From contig NZ_KI391971.1 of the NCBI RefSeq assembly GCF_000162475.2, positions 684,901 to 748,900 on the forward strand: DNA of 64,000 nucleotides. Direction: 5' to 3'. The position numbers and the translations under genes are program-made. The notes beneath the pieces are model-generated. The model worked only from the letters and a program-made list of their open reading frames with translations. It was not told the DNA's origin and made no database searches. This DNA comes from Granulicatella elegans ATCC 700633. Lineage in GTDB: Bacteria; Bacillota; Bacilli; Lactobacillales; Aerococcaceae. Of this stretch, positions 56,503-64,000 are shown in pieces (position 1 is the stretch's first letter; each line of letters starts with the position of its first letter).

Positions 56503-57093
56503 ATGAAATTTACGAGAACAATTCAAGAACATTTATTTATTGTAGAAGCCAAAGAGGCTTATCAAAAAGAAGTAGAAGATTTATTAACGATTGTAGAAGA
56601 GTATTTTGAAGAAAATTTAGAAGAATTAAATCAATTGATTCCAATTCATTATGGAAATATTAAAGTTGTGTCCATTGAAAATGAGTATCATGTTTGCGTT
56701 CCGAATTATGAACAAAAACAATTAGAGGAATGGATTACAGATTGTAGTTATTTCTTAGAGATTGTTCAAAAAACATTTAAAGCAGGGAAACGTACGAAAA
56801 CATTAGGAAAGTTAGTTCCATTCCGTTTTGATAGTCCTGTTATTATTGCAAATCATACATTTGAAGTGGAAGATTTTTATGCGCATCGTTTTGATGATGA
56901 AACATGGTATGTAGCACCTGTGGATCAAGAAATTGAATCTCAACCATTATCAGGAGCAAAAGCTTATGAAATTTTCCCGGATTATCCTAGCTTTTATGAT
57001 ATGATGCATTTACCAACAGATACAATTGTGATTTTCCATAAAGGAGAAATTGTATCGGTATTAAATGAAAATAGTGAAGATATTTGGAACTAA
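56503..57093 (+). CDS. Conserved-looking protein of unknown function
   Basis: I do not recognise this 196-residue acidic protein. It has no signal or membrane segment. The first half is helical (KEAYQKEVEDLLTIVEEYF) and the second half beta-rich with FDDETWYVAPVD, FPDYPSFYDMMHLPTD and IVIFHKGEIVSVL. The ATG follows AAGGAGTGATG, and a likely -10 TATACT (56477-56482) is upstream. It is 12 bp before the thioesterase gene and surely cotranscribed with it. Confidence 0.75.
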   Translation: MKFTRTIQEHLFIVEAKEAYQKEVEDLLTIVEEYFEENLEELNQLIPIHYGNIKVVSIENEYHVCVPNYEQKQLEEWITDCSYFLEIVQKTFKAGKRTKTLGKLVPFRFDSPVIIANHTFEVEDFYAHRFDDETWYVAPVDQEIESQPLSGAKAYEIFPDYPSFYDMMHLPTDTIVIFHKGEIVSVLNENSEDIWN

Positions 57094-57105
57094 TAGGAGG
57101 CTGCT

Positions 57106-57867
57106 ATGACGGTTGACGTAATTTGCCAAATAGAGCGTACAATTCTTCCTTATGAATGTGATTGGAAAGAGAATTTATTATTAAGCCAAGCTCTAGGAAT
57201 GATGATGTTAGCTTCTAGAAAGCAACAACAACAATTACAAAATCCAAACTTAATTTATGAAAAAGGCTATACATGGATCGTGATTCAACACGAAATTGAG
57301 ATTCAGCGTATGCCAAAAGTAGATGAAGAAGTGATCATTGAAACACAAGCGATTAGCTATAATAAATTTTTTACTTACCGTGAATATCGTATTCTTTCAA
57401 AAGAAAGAGAAGAGTTGTTTAAATGTATCACGACATTTGCAATGCTTGATATGAAGGCACGCAAAATTGTTTCAATAGATGAAGAAGTTGTGTTGGAATA
57501 TCCACTATCTATTGGAAAAGAAATGAGAAAAGCAACTCGAATTCCTAAAAAAGATTTTTCAGATGCTACAACGGGGGAATACAAAATTCGAATCAATGAT
57601 ATTGATGCTAATCTCCACGTTAATAATGCTCGATACTTTGATTTTGCTTTTAGTGAATTAGGAATGGAGTTTATAGAGGATCATCAGTTGAAACAAGTTG
57701 TGATTAAATATGAAAAAGAAGTATTACCAGAATCAACGATTTCATGTTCGACTTTATGGGAAGAAAATACATTAGAAAGTCAAGAGAGAAGACAAACGTA
57801 TCATTTAATTTCGCAGGATGGAAATCGATGTGCGAATATTCAAATGAAATGGGAAGAAATCGTATAA
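57106..57867 (+). CDS. Acyl-ACP thioesterase (FatA/FatB-like, bacterial)
   Basis: A 253-residue double hot-dog protein. The first hot-dog has LPYECDWKENLLLSQALGMM and YTWIVIQHEIEIQRMPKVDE. The second has IRINDIDANLHVNNARYFDF, carrying the Asn/His catalytic residues of the plant-like thioesterase family. It releases fatty acids from acyl-carrier protein. The partner unknown gene upstream gives no further hint. Its stop is 6 bp before the rpsD promoter. Confidence 0.88.
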   Translation: MTVDVICQIERTILPYECDWKENLLLSQALGMMMLASRKQQQQLQNPNLIYEKGYTWIVIQHEIEIQRMPKVDEEVIIETQAISYNKFFTYREYRILSKEREELFKCITTFAMLDMKARKIVSIDEEVVLEYPLSIGKEMRKATRIPKKDFSDATTGEYKIRINDIDANLHVNNARYFDFAFSELGMEFIEDHQLKQVVIKYEKEVLPESTISCSTLWEENTLESQERRQTYHLISQDGNRCANIQMKWEEIV

Positions 57868-57873
57868 AATAGT

Positions 57874-57902
57874 TTGCATTTTATTCAAACATCTGATACA
57901 AT
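57874..57902 (+). promoter_or_regulatory. Promoter of rpsD
   Basis: TTGCAT (57874-57879) and TACAAT (57897-57902) are 17 bp apart. Confidence 0.8.
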
Positions 57903-57909
57903 AATTTTT

Positions 57910-58065
57910 GTGTAAAATATGCAGCAGAAATAAGAGAAGCTCGTCAACAGTCCTATCCATTAAGAGGAAGGTAGTAACCACGGCTGCAAAGGTGAACCCT
58001 AGTAGAGACTGCACGAATCTACTGTTTCGCAATTATTTTACTCCAAAAAAAATTTTTTATTATTG
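57910..58065 (+). ncRNA. rpsD 5' leader, probable S4 autoregulatory element
   Basis: A 170-base untranslated leader holds several short stems, including GGTAGTAACCAC and GGTGAACCCTAGTAGAG-like segments. Firmicute rpsD genes are known to carry an S4-binding leader pseudoknot near this spot. The placement and length fit, but I did not derive the full fold. Confidence 0.6.
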
Positions 58066-58077
58066 GAGGAATGTTCA

Positions 58078-58689
58078 ATGTCACGTTACACTGGACCAAG
58101 CTGGAAGTTATCTCGTCGTTTAGGAATTTCACTTTCAGGAACAGGAAAAGAAATCGCTCGTCGTCCATACGCACCAGGTCAACACGGACCAAATAACCGT
58201 AGTAAATTATCTGAGTATGGTCAACAATTACAAGAAAAACAAAAATTACGTCATATGTATGGTATGAACGAACGTCAATTTGCTACTTTATTCAAAAAAG
58301 CTGGCAAAATTAAAGAAGGAAAACATGGTGAAAACTTCATGATCCTTCTAGAACAACGTTTAGATAACGTAGTTTACCGTTTAGGATTAGCTTCAACTCG
58401 TCGTCAAGCTCGTCAATTAGTAAACCACGGTCACGTTACTGTAAATGGTAAACGTGTAGATATCCCTTCATTCCAAGTACAAGTTGGAGATGTTGTTGGT
58501 GTTCGTGAAAAATCACGTAACTTAACAATCATTAAAGAATCTTTAGAATCTTTATATGGACGTCCAGAATTTGTTACATTTGATGAAGAAAAATTAGAAG
58601 GTTCATTAAACCGTCTACCATTACGTGATGAGTTAACATCTGATGTTGACGAATCATTAATCGTTGAATACTATAACAAATTAGGCTAG
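58078..58689 (+). CDS. rpsD: 30S ribosomal protein S4
   Basis: A 203-residue S4 ([20 protein letters not shown]), with the [18 protein letters not shown] segment, the S4 RNA-binding domain about residues 95-155 ([20 protein letters not shown]) and a normal C-terminus. It binds 16S rRNA early in 30S assembly and can repress its own mRNA. The zinc-ribbon Cys residues of the N-terminus are absent, so this is the zinc-free form. It is a single-gene transcript. Confidence 0.98.
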   Translation: MSRYTGPSWKLSRRLGISLSGTGKEIARRPYAPGQHGPNNRSKLSEYGQQLQEKQKLRHMYGMNERQFATLFKKAGKIKEGKHGENFMILLEQRLDNVVYRLGLASTRRQARQLVNHGHVTVNGKRVDIPSFQVQVGDVVGVREKSRNLTIIKESLESLYGRPEFVTFDEEKLEGSLNRLPLRDELTSDVDESLIVEYYNKLG

Positions 58690-58709
58690 GATTATTCCTA
58701 GATTTATCG

Positions 58710-58752
58710 AACTCAAGAATCGTTAAAATAGTAGCGATTCTTGAGTTTTTTA
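58710..58752 (+). terminator. Terminator of rpsD
   Basis: AACTCAAGAATCG and CGATTCTTGAGTT form a perfect stem followed by TTTTT. Confidence 0.95.
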
Positions 58753-58810
58753 TATTTTAAATTTCAGTTAAAATAGAATGAAATTTTTTATAATAGAAAA
58801 GCTAAATTAG

Positions 58811-58839
58811 TTGAAACAATTTTCAATTGATGATAATAT
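58811..58839 (+). promoter_or_regulatory. Promoter of dnaG-rpoD
   Basis: TTGAAA (58811-58816) and TAATAT (58834-58839) are 17 bp apart, 73 bp before dnaG. Confidence 0.7.
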
Positions 58840-58912
58840 ATATCCTGTATCATTAGGGATATTAGGTGTAAAAGGAAAAGTTCCTTAATAATTCAGGAAA
58901 AGGAGGCAGTTT

Positions 58913-60742
58913 ATGAGTCAAGTCATCCCTGAAGAAACGCTGAATCAGATTCAATCGCAAGTAAATATTGTCGATATTGTAAGTCAGTATGTTTCTTTGA
59001 AAAAACGAGGGAAGAACTATTTTGGCCATTGTCCTTTTCATGATGAACGGACACCTTCATTTTCAGTAACTGAGGAAAAACAAATCTATCATTGCTTTAG
59101 TTGTGGTAGAGGAGGAACTGTTTTTTCATTTATATCAGAGATTGAAGGACTTTCTTTTGTTGAATCCGTAGCAAAAGTTGCAGAATTAGCTCAAATCCCA
59201 TTTGAAAATAAATATTTGAGTTCTCGACCATCTGTTCAAGATACTTATCAACCGATTGTTGCGGCTCATGAAAAAGCTGCTGAATTTTATCAACATGTGT
59301 TATTACAAACACGTGGAGGTGAAAAAGCTTTAGAGTATCTTCAACATAGAGGATATACACTAGAGACGATTCAAACCTTTAAAATGGGACTAGCATTAAA
59401 AGATCGCACTTATGTGACGAATTTGATTAAACAAATCCCATTAACACCTCAACAAATGGAAGAATCAGGACTATTCATTGCAAGAAATGATGATTTTATC
59501 GATCGTTTTTATCATAGAATTATGATTCCGCTTCGTAATGAGCAAGGAAAAGTGATTGCTTTTTCTGGTCGGATTTTACCTAATGATGAGGAAATGGTCG
59601 ATGAACAAGAAGCGAAATATTTAAATAGTTCTGAAACACCTATTTTTAATAAGCGACAGTTCTTATTTAATTATGATTTAGCAAAATCAGCGATTCGTAA
59701 AACTGGACAAGTTGTCTTATATGAAGGATATATGGATGTCATTGCTTCTTGGCAAGCTGGTGCTAAAAACGGTGTAGCATCAATGGGGACTTCTTTAACA
59801 AAAGAACAAATCCAAATTTTATCACGAGTAGCAAATGAAATTATTATTGCTTATGATAGTGATAGGGCAGGTTTAGATGCAACGAATCGGGCAATTGAAT
59901 TATTGCAAGAAAATTCAGCTTTAACGATTTCAATCTTATCTTTAGATGCTGGAAAGGACCCAGATGAATTTATTCAACAAAGAGGTGCAGAAGCTTATCT
60001 TGAACAATTAGCTCATCATACAGAATCTGTTTTCCAGTTTAAAAAGAGATATTTTTCAAAACAATATCGATTAGAAATTGAACGAGAAAAAGTACAATTT
60101 TTAGAACAAATGACGATTGAATTGGCAAAAATTTCTAAACCAATTGAACGTGAATTTGCGATTAAATCATTGGCAGATGAATACGGAATATCCGCAGAAT
60201 TACTTTCCAGTCAAGTCAATTTTGTTCAACGAAAATTCAAGCAACAATCTTCTCACTCAACAGGGGAGTGGACGGCAAGTCCTATGAGAATTTCACAGGA
60301 TGGTCCAATGGAAGTTTCTCAAAAGCAACTTCTGTATCGTCTATTACATTCTCCGGAAGCATGGAGTTATTTAGCAAGAGAAAATGAAGAGTTTGAATTT
60401 CCTTATGTAGATTATCAACAATTTTATATTTTGTTGAGAAGCTATCGTGAGCAGCATCTTGAAGAATTACTTGTACAAGAATTTATGAATTTTTTAGATG
60501 AATCCGATGCAGTGAATCGTAATCTATTATCGATGATTGAATGGCTAGAAATGCCTGAAGAATGTACGGAAAAAGAAATTCATGACTTAATGTATTTTTT
60601 ATCGAAAAAAGAAGATTTAAAACAACAATATCAAAGATGTATGCAAGAAATGAAAGAAGCTCAATTATCAAATGATGCTACTAGAGCAAATCAATTGATG
60701 ATGGAGTTAGTTAATATTCAGAAACAATTAAAAAAATCATGA
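58913..60742 (+). CDS. dnaG: DNA primase DnaG
   Basis: A 609-residue primase. The CHC2 zinc finger has Cys40, His43, Cys61 and Cys64 (CPFH, HCFSCG). The TOPRIM core has VLYEGYMDVIASWQAG and IIAYDSDRAGLDA. The C-terminal helicase-binding domain is helical with the KEAQLSNDATRANQLM end. It makes RNA primers at the fork. It is followed 15 bp later by rpoD in the usual Firmicute arrangement. Confidence 0.97.
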   Translation: MSQVIPEETLNQIQSQVNIVDIVSQYVSLKKRGKNYFGHCPFHDERTPSFSVTEEKQIYHCFSCGRGGTVFSFISEIEGLSFVESVAKVAELAQIPFENKYLSSRPSVQDTYQPIVAAHEKAAEFYQHVLLQTRGGEKALEYLQHRGYTLETIQTFKMGLALKDRTYVTNLIKQIPLTPQQMEESGLFIARNDDFIDRFYHRIMIPLRNEQGKVIAFSGRILPNDEEMVDEQEAKYLNSSETPIFNKRQFLFNYDLAKSAIRKTGQVVLYEGYMDVIASWQAGAKNGVASMGTSLTKEQIQILSRVANEIIIAYDSDRAGLDATNRAIELLQENSALTISILSLDAGKDPDEFIQQRGAEAYLEQLAHHTESVFQFKKRYFSKQYRLEIEREKVQFLEQMTIELAKISKPIEREFAIKSLADEYGISAELLSSQVNFVQRKFKQQSSHSTGEWTASPMRISQDGPMEVSQKQLLYRLLHSPEAWSYLARENEEFEFPYVDYQQFYILLRSYREQHLEELLVQEFMNFLDESDAVNRNLLSMIEWLEMPEECTEKEIHDLMYFLSKKEDLKQQYQRCMQEMKEAQLSNDATRANQLMMELVNIQKQLKKS

Positions 60743-60757
60743 ATGGAGGAATAGTGG

Positions 60758-61882
60758 ATGACAGTTGAAAACAATAAGAATGGTCAAACGCTAAAAGAAG
60801 CTACAAGTAAATTGCTAGCAGAACGAAAATTGTTTGGGCAAATTTTATATGATGATTTATCAGCGCAAATTGCGATTCCATATGAATTAGATGCAGAAGG
60901 AATGGATAAATTAATCCAACAATTCGAAGATGCTGGTGTGAGTGTAGTAGATGCAGATGGTGGACCAACTAGTCGTCAATTATCTTCAGAATCTGCAAAA
61001 GAACCTGAAGTAGAAATGACAGAAGACGAAACAGCTTTATCGTCAAATGTAAAAATTAATGACTCTGTTCGTATGTATTTAAAAGAAATTGGACGTGTTC
61101 CATTATTAAGTGCGGATGAAGAAGTAAACCTTGCTTTACGTATTCAACAAGGAGATCAAGAAGCAAAACAAGAATTAGCAGAAGCTAACTTACGTTTAGT
61201 AGTTTCGATTGCAAAACGTTATGTAGGACGTGGAATGCAATTTTTAGATTTAATTCAAGAAGGAAATATGGGCTTAATGAAAGCTGTTGAAAAATTTGAC
61301 CATACAAAAGGATTTAAGTTTTCAACTTATGCTACATGGTGGATTCGTCAAGCAATTACTCGTGCGATTGCTGACCAAGCACGTACTATTCGTATTCCAG
61401 TTCATATGGTAGAAACAATCAATAAATTAGTTCGTATCCAAAGACAACTATTACAAGATTTAGGACGCGAACCTACTCCTGAAGAAATTGGAGCAGAAAT
61501 GGATTTACCAACTGAAAAAGTAAGAGAAATTCTAAAAATTGCTCAAGAACCAGTGTCGTTAGAAACTCCAATTGGGGAAGAAGATGATTCACATTTAGGA
61601 GACTTTATTGAAGATGATAATGCAACAAGTCCAGCTGAACATACAGCTTATGCATTATTAAAAGAACAATTAGATGAAGTATTAGAACAATTAACGGATC
61701 GTGAAGAAAATGTATTACGTTTACGTTTTGGTCTAGACAAAAATGGAGAAATCCGTACATTAGAACAAGTAGGCCAAGTATTTGGAGTTACTCGTGAAAG
61801 AATCCGTCAAATTGAAGCGAAAGCACTTCGCAAATTACGTCATCCAAGTCGTTCAAAACAATTGAAAGATTTCTTAGACTAA
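60758..61882 (+). CDS. rpoD: RNA polymerase primary sigma factor SigA/RpoD
   Basis: A 374-residue primary sigma factor. Region 1.1 is short and acidic; region 1.2 starts at [20 protein letters not shown]; region 2 has [20 protein letters not shown]-like text ([20 protein letters not shown]); region 4 has [20 protein letters not shown] and [19 protein letters not shown]. It gives the housekeeping holoenzyme its -10 and -35 specificity. Terminator follows. Confidence 0.98.
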   Translation: MTVENNKNGQTLKEATSKLLAERKLFGQILYDDLSAQIAIPYELDAEGMDKLIQQFEDAGVSVVDADGGPTSRQLSSESAKEPEVEMTEDETALSSNVKINDSVRMYLKEIGRVPLLSADEEVNLALRIQQGDQEAKQELAEANLRLVVSIAKRYVGRGMQFLDLIQEGNMGLMKAVEKFDHTKGFKFSTYATWWIRQAITRAIADQARTIRIPVHMVETINKLVRIQRQLLQDLGREPTPEEIGAEMDLPTEKVREILKIAQEPVSLETPIGEEDDSHLGDFIEDDNATSPAEHTAYALLKEQLDEVLEQLTDREENVLRLRFGLDKNGEIRTLEQVGQVFGVTRERIRQIEAKALRKLRHPSRSKQLKDFLD

Positions 61883-61890
61883 TATTGATG

Positions 61891-61920
61891 GAGACTGGGC
61901 AGTAGCCTAGTCTCTTTATT
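61891..61920 (+). terminator. Terminator of dnaG-rpoD
   Basis: GAGACTGGGC and GCCTAGTCTC with an AGTA loop, then TTTATT. Confidence 0.75.
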
Positions 61921-61941
61921 TATAAATGAAAGGAGAAACTT

Positions 61942-62814
61942 ATGTTTCGTCAAATTTTAAATGGTTTTTGTATGGCATTAGCCGATAGTGTTCCTGGAGT
62001 TTCTGGAGGAACAGTAGCTTTTATTATGGGGTTTTATGACCAATTTATTGGTTCCATTCATGATATGGCATTTGGAAGTAAAAAGGAGAAGAAAGAAGCT
62101 TTTACTTATTTAGTAAAATTAGGAATTGGTTGGGTTATTGGAATGGTCAGTGCCATTTTAGTATTATCTTCATTATTTGAATCACATATTTATGGAGTAA
62201 GTTCTTTATTTATTGGATTCATTGCAGGAGCCATTCCTTTAATGATGATGGAAGAAAAAGAATCTTTGAAAAAACCATTAATGGGAATTTTTTATATTTT
62301 AGTAGGGGTGGCTATTGTTGCAGGAATTACTTGGATGAATTCTCGTACAGGTAAAGGTAGTTTTGATTTAAGCCAGTTTTCTCTTGTAGCTTCCATTAAA
62401 TTATTCTTTATTGGAATGATTGCTATTTCAGCAATGTTTTTACCAGGAATCTCTGGTTCAACTTTATTATTAATTTTTGGAGCTTATATTCCAGTCGTTT
62501 TTGCTGTAAAAGCAGTATTAACTTTCCAATTAGCATATGTTCCAAGTTTAGCTATTTTTGCTTTAGGAGTGTTAGCTGGAGCTTTATTTGTAGTTAAAGC
62601 CATTAAATATTGTTTAGAACATTACCGTAGTCAAATGATTTATGGCATCATTGGAATGATGATTGGTTCATTTTATGCGATTGTAATGGGACCAACGACA
62701 TTAAAAATTCCTCAAGAAGCAATGAATTTCTCAACATTTTCACCAATTGCGGCTTTAGTTGGTTTGTTATTAGTATTAGGATTACAAAAATTAAAAGAAA
62801 AGGATTCTAAATAG
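61942..62814 (+). CDS. DUF368 family membrane protein, likely undecaprenyl-phosphate translocase (PopT-like)
   Basis: A 290-residue protein with about eight membrane segments and two copies of the signature PGxSGxT: DSVPGVSGGTVAFIMGFYDQ about residue 17 and FLPGISGSTLLLIFGAY about residue 172, which point to an inverted internal repeat. DUF368 proteins such as PopT have been linked to recycling of undecaprenyl phosphate across the membrane. The next gene is a PAP2 phosphatase starting 1 bp later, which fits a C55-P recycling role. Confidence 0.85.
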   Translation: MFRQILNGFCMALADSVPGVSGGTVAFIMGFYDQFIGSIHDMAFGSKKEKKEAFTYLVKLGIGWVIGMVSAILVLSSLFESHIYGVSSLFIGFIAGAIPLMMMEEKESLKKPLMGIFYILVGVAIVAGITWMNSRTGKGSFDLSQFSLVASIKLFFIGMIAISAMFLPGISGSTLLLIFGAYIPVVFAVKAVLTFQLAYVPSLAIFALGVLAGALFVVKAIKYCLEHYRSQMIYGIIGMMIGSFYAIVMGPTTLKIPQEAMNFSTFSPIAALVGLLLVLGLQKLKEKDSK

Positions 62815-63336
62815 ATGACAGAATTACAAATTCTTGATGGATTTCAAAAATTACACAATCCAATATTAGATTTTATCATGATTTTTATTACTTCATTAGG
62901 AAATGTTGGATTCATTTGGCTAGCGATAATTGCAGTTTTGTTAATGAATAAGAAAACAAGATCTCTAGGGATTCTGTTAGCTATTGCGGTAGTAATCAAT
63001 ACAATTTTGTGTAATGGTCTCATTAAACCAATTGTAGCTAGAACACGTCCGTATGAGGTTAATTCAGCAGTTTCTTTATTAATTACAAAACCATTAGATT
63101 ATTCATTCCCATCAGGGCATACAGCTATTTCATTTACAGTAGTTAGTGTATTGTATTTCCTTCGTATGAAAAAGTACTGGATTATGGCTTTCGTTTTAGC
63201 AAGCCTCATTGCTTTTTCAAGAATGTATTTATACGTTCATTATCCAACAGATGTACTAGCAGGAGCAATCGTAGGAACATTCAGCGGCTGGATCACCGTA
63301 AAATGGAGCCAATCAAAACATAGAAGATTTGTATAA
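62815..63336 (+). CDS. PAP2 family phosphatase, possible undecaprenyl-pyrophosphatase
   Basis: A 173-residue protein with about five or six membrane segments and all three PAP2 motifs: KPIVARTRP (C1, KxxxxxxRP), PSGHTA (C2) and SRMYLYVHYPTDVLAG (C3). Small enzymes of this type, such as BcrC, remove a phosphate from undecaprenyl pyrophosphate outside the membrane; others act on phosphatidylglycerol phosphate. Direct coupling to the DUF368 gene favours the first. A terminator follows. Confidence 0.85.
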   Translation: MTELQILDGFQKLHNPILDFIMIFITSLGNVGFIWLAIIAVLLMNKKTRSLGILLAIAVVINTILCNGLIKPIVARTRPYEVNSAVSLLITKPLDYSFPSGHTAISFTVVSVLYFLRMKKYWIMAFVLASLIAFSRMYLYVHYPTDVLAGAIVGTFSGWITVKWSQSKHRRFV

Positions 63337-63340
63337 GAAG

Positions 63341-63385
63341 AAAAGGTATAAAAGCGAGTACAGCCTTGCTTTTATACCTTTTTTG
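63341..63385 (+). terminator. Terminator of the DUF368-PAP2 pair
   Basis: AAAAGGTATAAAAGC and GCTTTTATACCTTTT form a perfect stem followed by Ts. The A run on its left lets it also serve the minus-strand micro-ORFs. Confidence 0.93.
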
Positions 63386-63400
63386 TGTTGGAACTAGAAA

Positions 63401-63499
63401 TTAAATATTTTTAATCCATCTAACTATTTTTTTAAAATTAATTACCAATCCAATAACAATTAACGCAAAGATTACTGTGGCGATTTCAGCACCTAACAT
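63401..63499 (-). CDS. 32-residue hydrophobic membrane peptide (type I toxin-like)
   Basis: An ATG at 63499 preceded by AAAGGAGG encodes MLGAEIATVIFALIVIGLVI and then NFKKIVRWIKNI: one membrane segment with a basic, amphipathic tail. That shape is typical of small type I toxins and related peptides. I do not recognise the exact family and no antitoxin RNA promoter is clear. The transcript runs toward the bidirectional terminator at 63341-63385. Confidence 0.6.
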   Translation of the reverse strand: MLGAEIATVIFALIVIGLVINFKKIVRWIKNI

Positions 63500-63572
63500 A
63501 TAAATTCCTCCTTTATAGAAAGTGACTAAATACTGTTATGATTTTAAACAGTTTATCTAATAGAATTCTATC

Positions 63573-63629
63573 TTAAAATTGATAAAAAGAATCTCCATTT
63601 TTATACCTTTGAGGATCTATAACCATCAT
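63573..63629 (-). CDS. 18-residue micro-ORF of unknown function
   Basis: An ATG-ATG start (63629 and 63626) follows TTGGAGG with fitting spacing and encodes MMVIDPQRYKNGDSFYQF. It is the first ORF downstream of the promoter at 63682-63687 and the small hydrophobic peptide follows 73 bp later, so it may be a leader peptide or a regulator. The evidence is the ribosome-binding site and promoter only. Confidence 0.35.
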   Translation of the reverse strand: MMVIDPQRYKNGDSFYQF

Positions 63630-63681
63630 AACAAAACCTCCAATTAATTAAATTAAGATTTGATAACGTTTTCTTGCGAAT

Positions 63682-63711
63682 ATTATACCTTATTTAGTAC
63701 GCTAAATAAAG
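63682..63711 (-). promoter_or_regulatory. Minus-strand promoter with an operator-like inverted repeat
   Basis: On the minus strand TATAAT lies at 63687-63682. Directly upstream TTATTTAG (63690-63697) and CTAAATAA (63702-63709) are an 8-bp inverted repeat with a TACG spacer, covering the region between -10 and -35. A repressor could bind there; which one is not known. Confidence 0.6.
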
Positions 63712-63763
63712 TAGCAGTGAATAAATTTTGAATTGAGAAAAATCAAAAGAAAGATCCCCTCAC

Positions 63764-63844
63764 AGACTTTTTAAAGTAGTTGTATAGCCAAGAGACACCA
63801 AAGGTGGCTACTGGCGTCCAAATACTACGGTACCCAAGAAGTCT
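63764..63844 (-). repeat. Short form of the dispersed palindromic element, copy G
   Basis: AGACTTTTTAAAGTAGT and ACTACGGTACCCAAGAAGTCT are the arms. Inside is only the core: TAGCCAAGAGAC, a hairpin ACCAAAGGT and GGCTACTGGCGTCC. The two inner hairpins of the long form are missing, as in copy C'. Confidence 0.75.
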
Positions 63845-63935
63845 ATAAACAAGATGTACTATTTTAGAATAAGTCCAATCTTCCCCAAAACCATTGCAAT
63901 CACAGAAATTTTTGGTAAACTAATAATTATGTAAT

Positions 63936-63950
63936 TGAGAATGATTATCA
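63936..63950 (+). promoter_or_regulatory. Fur box upstream of the last gene
   Basis: TGAGAATGATTATCA matches the 7-1-7 Fur motif TGATAATnATTATCA with one change. TTGCAA (63894-63899) and TAAACT (63916-63921) may be its promoter, placing the box just after the start of transcription. Confidence 0.8.
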
Positions 63951-63967
63951 ATTAGGAAGGAGAGACT

Positions 63968-64000
63968 ATGAAATTTAAACATTTAAGCATCCTTTTGCTC
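63968..64000 (+). CDS. Start of a probably exported iron-regulated protein
   Basis: An ATG after AGGAAGGAGAG gives MKFKHLSILLL before the window ends. A basic start followed by a hydrophobic stretch looks like a signal or lipoprotein leader. With the Fur box 18 bp upstream, an iron or heme uptake lipoprotein is a reasonable guess, nothing more. Confidence 0.55.
   Translation, partial: MKFKHLSILLL

Overview
The window is low-GC Gram-positive DNA. Gene content and order suggest a Lactobacillales coccus: T-box leaders before alaS and glyQS, an S4-type rpsD leader, dnaG-rpoD, a class Ib nrdIEF operon, an obg/rnz/SDR/recJ/apt block, mevalonate-pathway HMG-CoA reductase, and choline handling with a choline-binding lysozyme. 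A Granulicatella- or other Carnobacteriaceae/Aerococcaceae-like genome is my best guess. That is an inference from content; no database search was done.

Layout. 1-246 is the tail of a glycosyltransferase. 544-1692 is an azlCD amino-acid exporter. 1782-8132 is a ymdB-mutS-mutL-msrB-NUDIX operon (mismatch repair and oxidative damage). 8344-9092 is a compact hicAB toxin-antitoxin locus. 9234-13335 is T-box-alaS, then ireB-ruvX-UPF0473. 13709-17693 is mltG-udk, greA, dacA and tRNA-Arg(CCU). 18268-22390 is a choline uptake and activation operon: an HTH/nucleotidyltransferase/choline kinase fusion, a LicC-like cytidylyltransferase and a BCCT transporter. 22393-28900 is cvfB, fur, xerD, deoB, punA, scpA, scpB and a pseudouridine synthase. 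29054-33222 is tsaE, a GNAT enzyme, mtnN, an oxidoreductase, murB and an ECF S component. 34277-39062 is an M16C peptidase and a choline-binding GH25 lysozyme. 39109-43886 is copY, nrdIEF and tag. 43962-55047 is T-box-glyQS, obg, an OatA-like protein, frameshifted rnz, an SDR, recJ and apt. 55119-57867 is mvaA, an unknown gene and an acyl-ACP thioesterase. 57874-63336 is rpsD, dnaG, rpoD and an apparent undecaprenyl-phosphate recycling pair (DUF368 plus PAP2). 63401-64000 holds two minus-strand micro-ORFs and the start of a Fur-box-controlled gene.

The least explained signal is a dispersed family of intergenic elements, roughly 70-180 bp, with at least eight copies (363-541, 8147-8317, 13344-13490, 13525-13594, 33218-33392, 33491-33636, 34005-34171, 63764-63844) plus possible remnants. 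Full copies have a long closing stem and three inner hairpins. The hairpin and closing-stem sequences differ between copies while base pairing is kept, and a core resembling ATGAGA-hairpin-GCTGCTGGCGTCC is conserved. This looks like a structured RNA or DNA element under structural selection; I do not recognise it.

Other notable points: rnz carries a one-base deletion in an A6 run just before its zinc-binding HLHGDH motif. The SGNH domain of the OatA-like protein seems to lack its catalytic residues. A palindrome doublet fills the hicA promoter spacer. Two NrdR boxes lie exactly 31 bp apart before nrdI.
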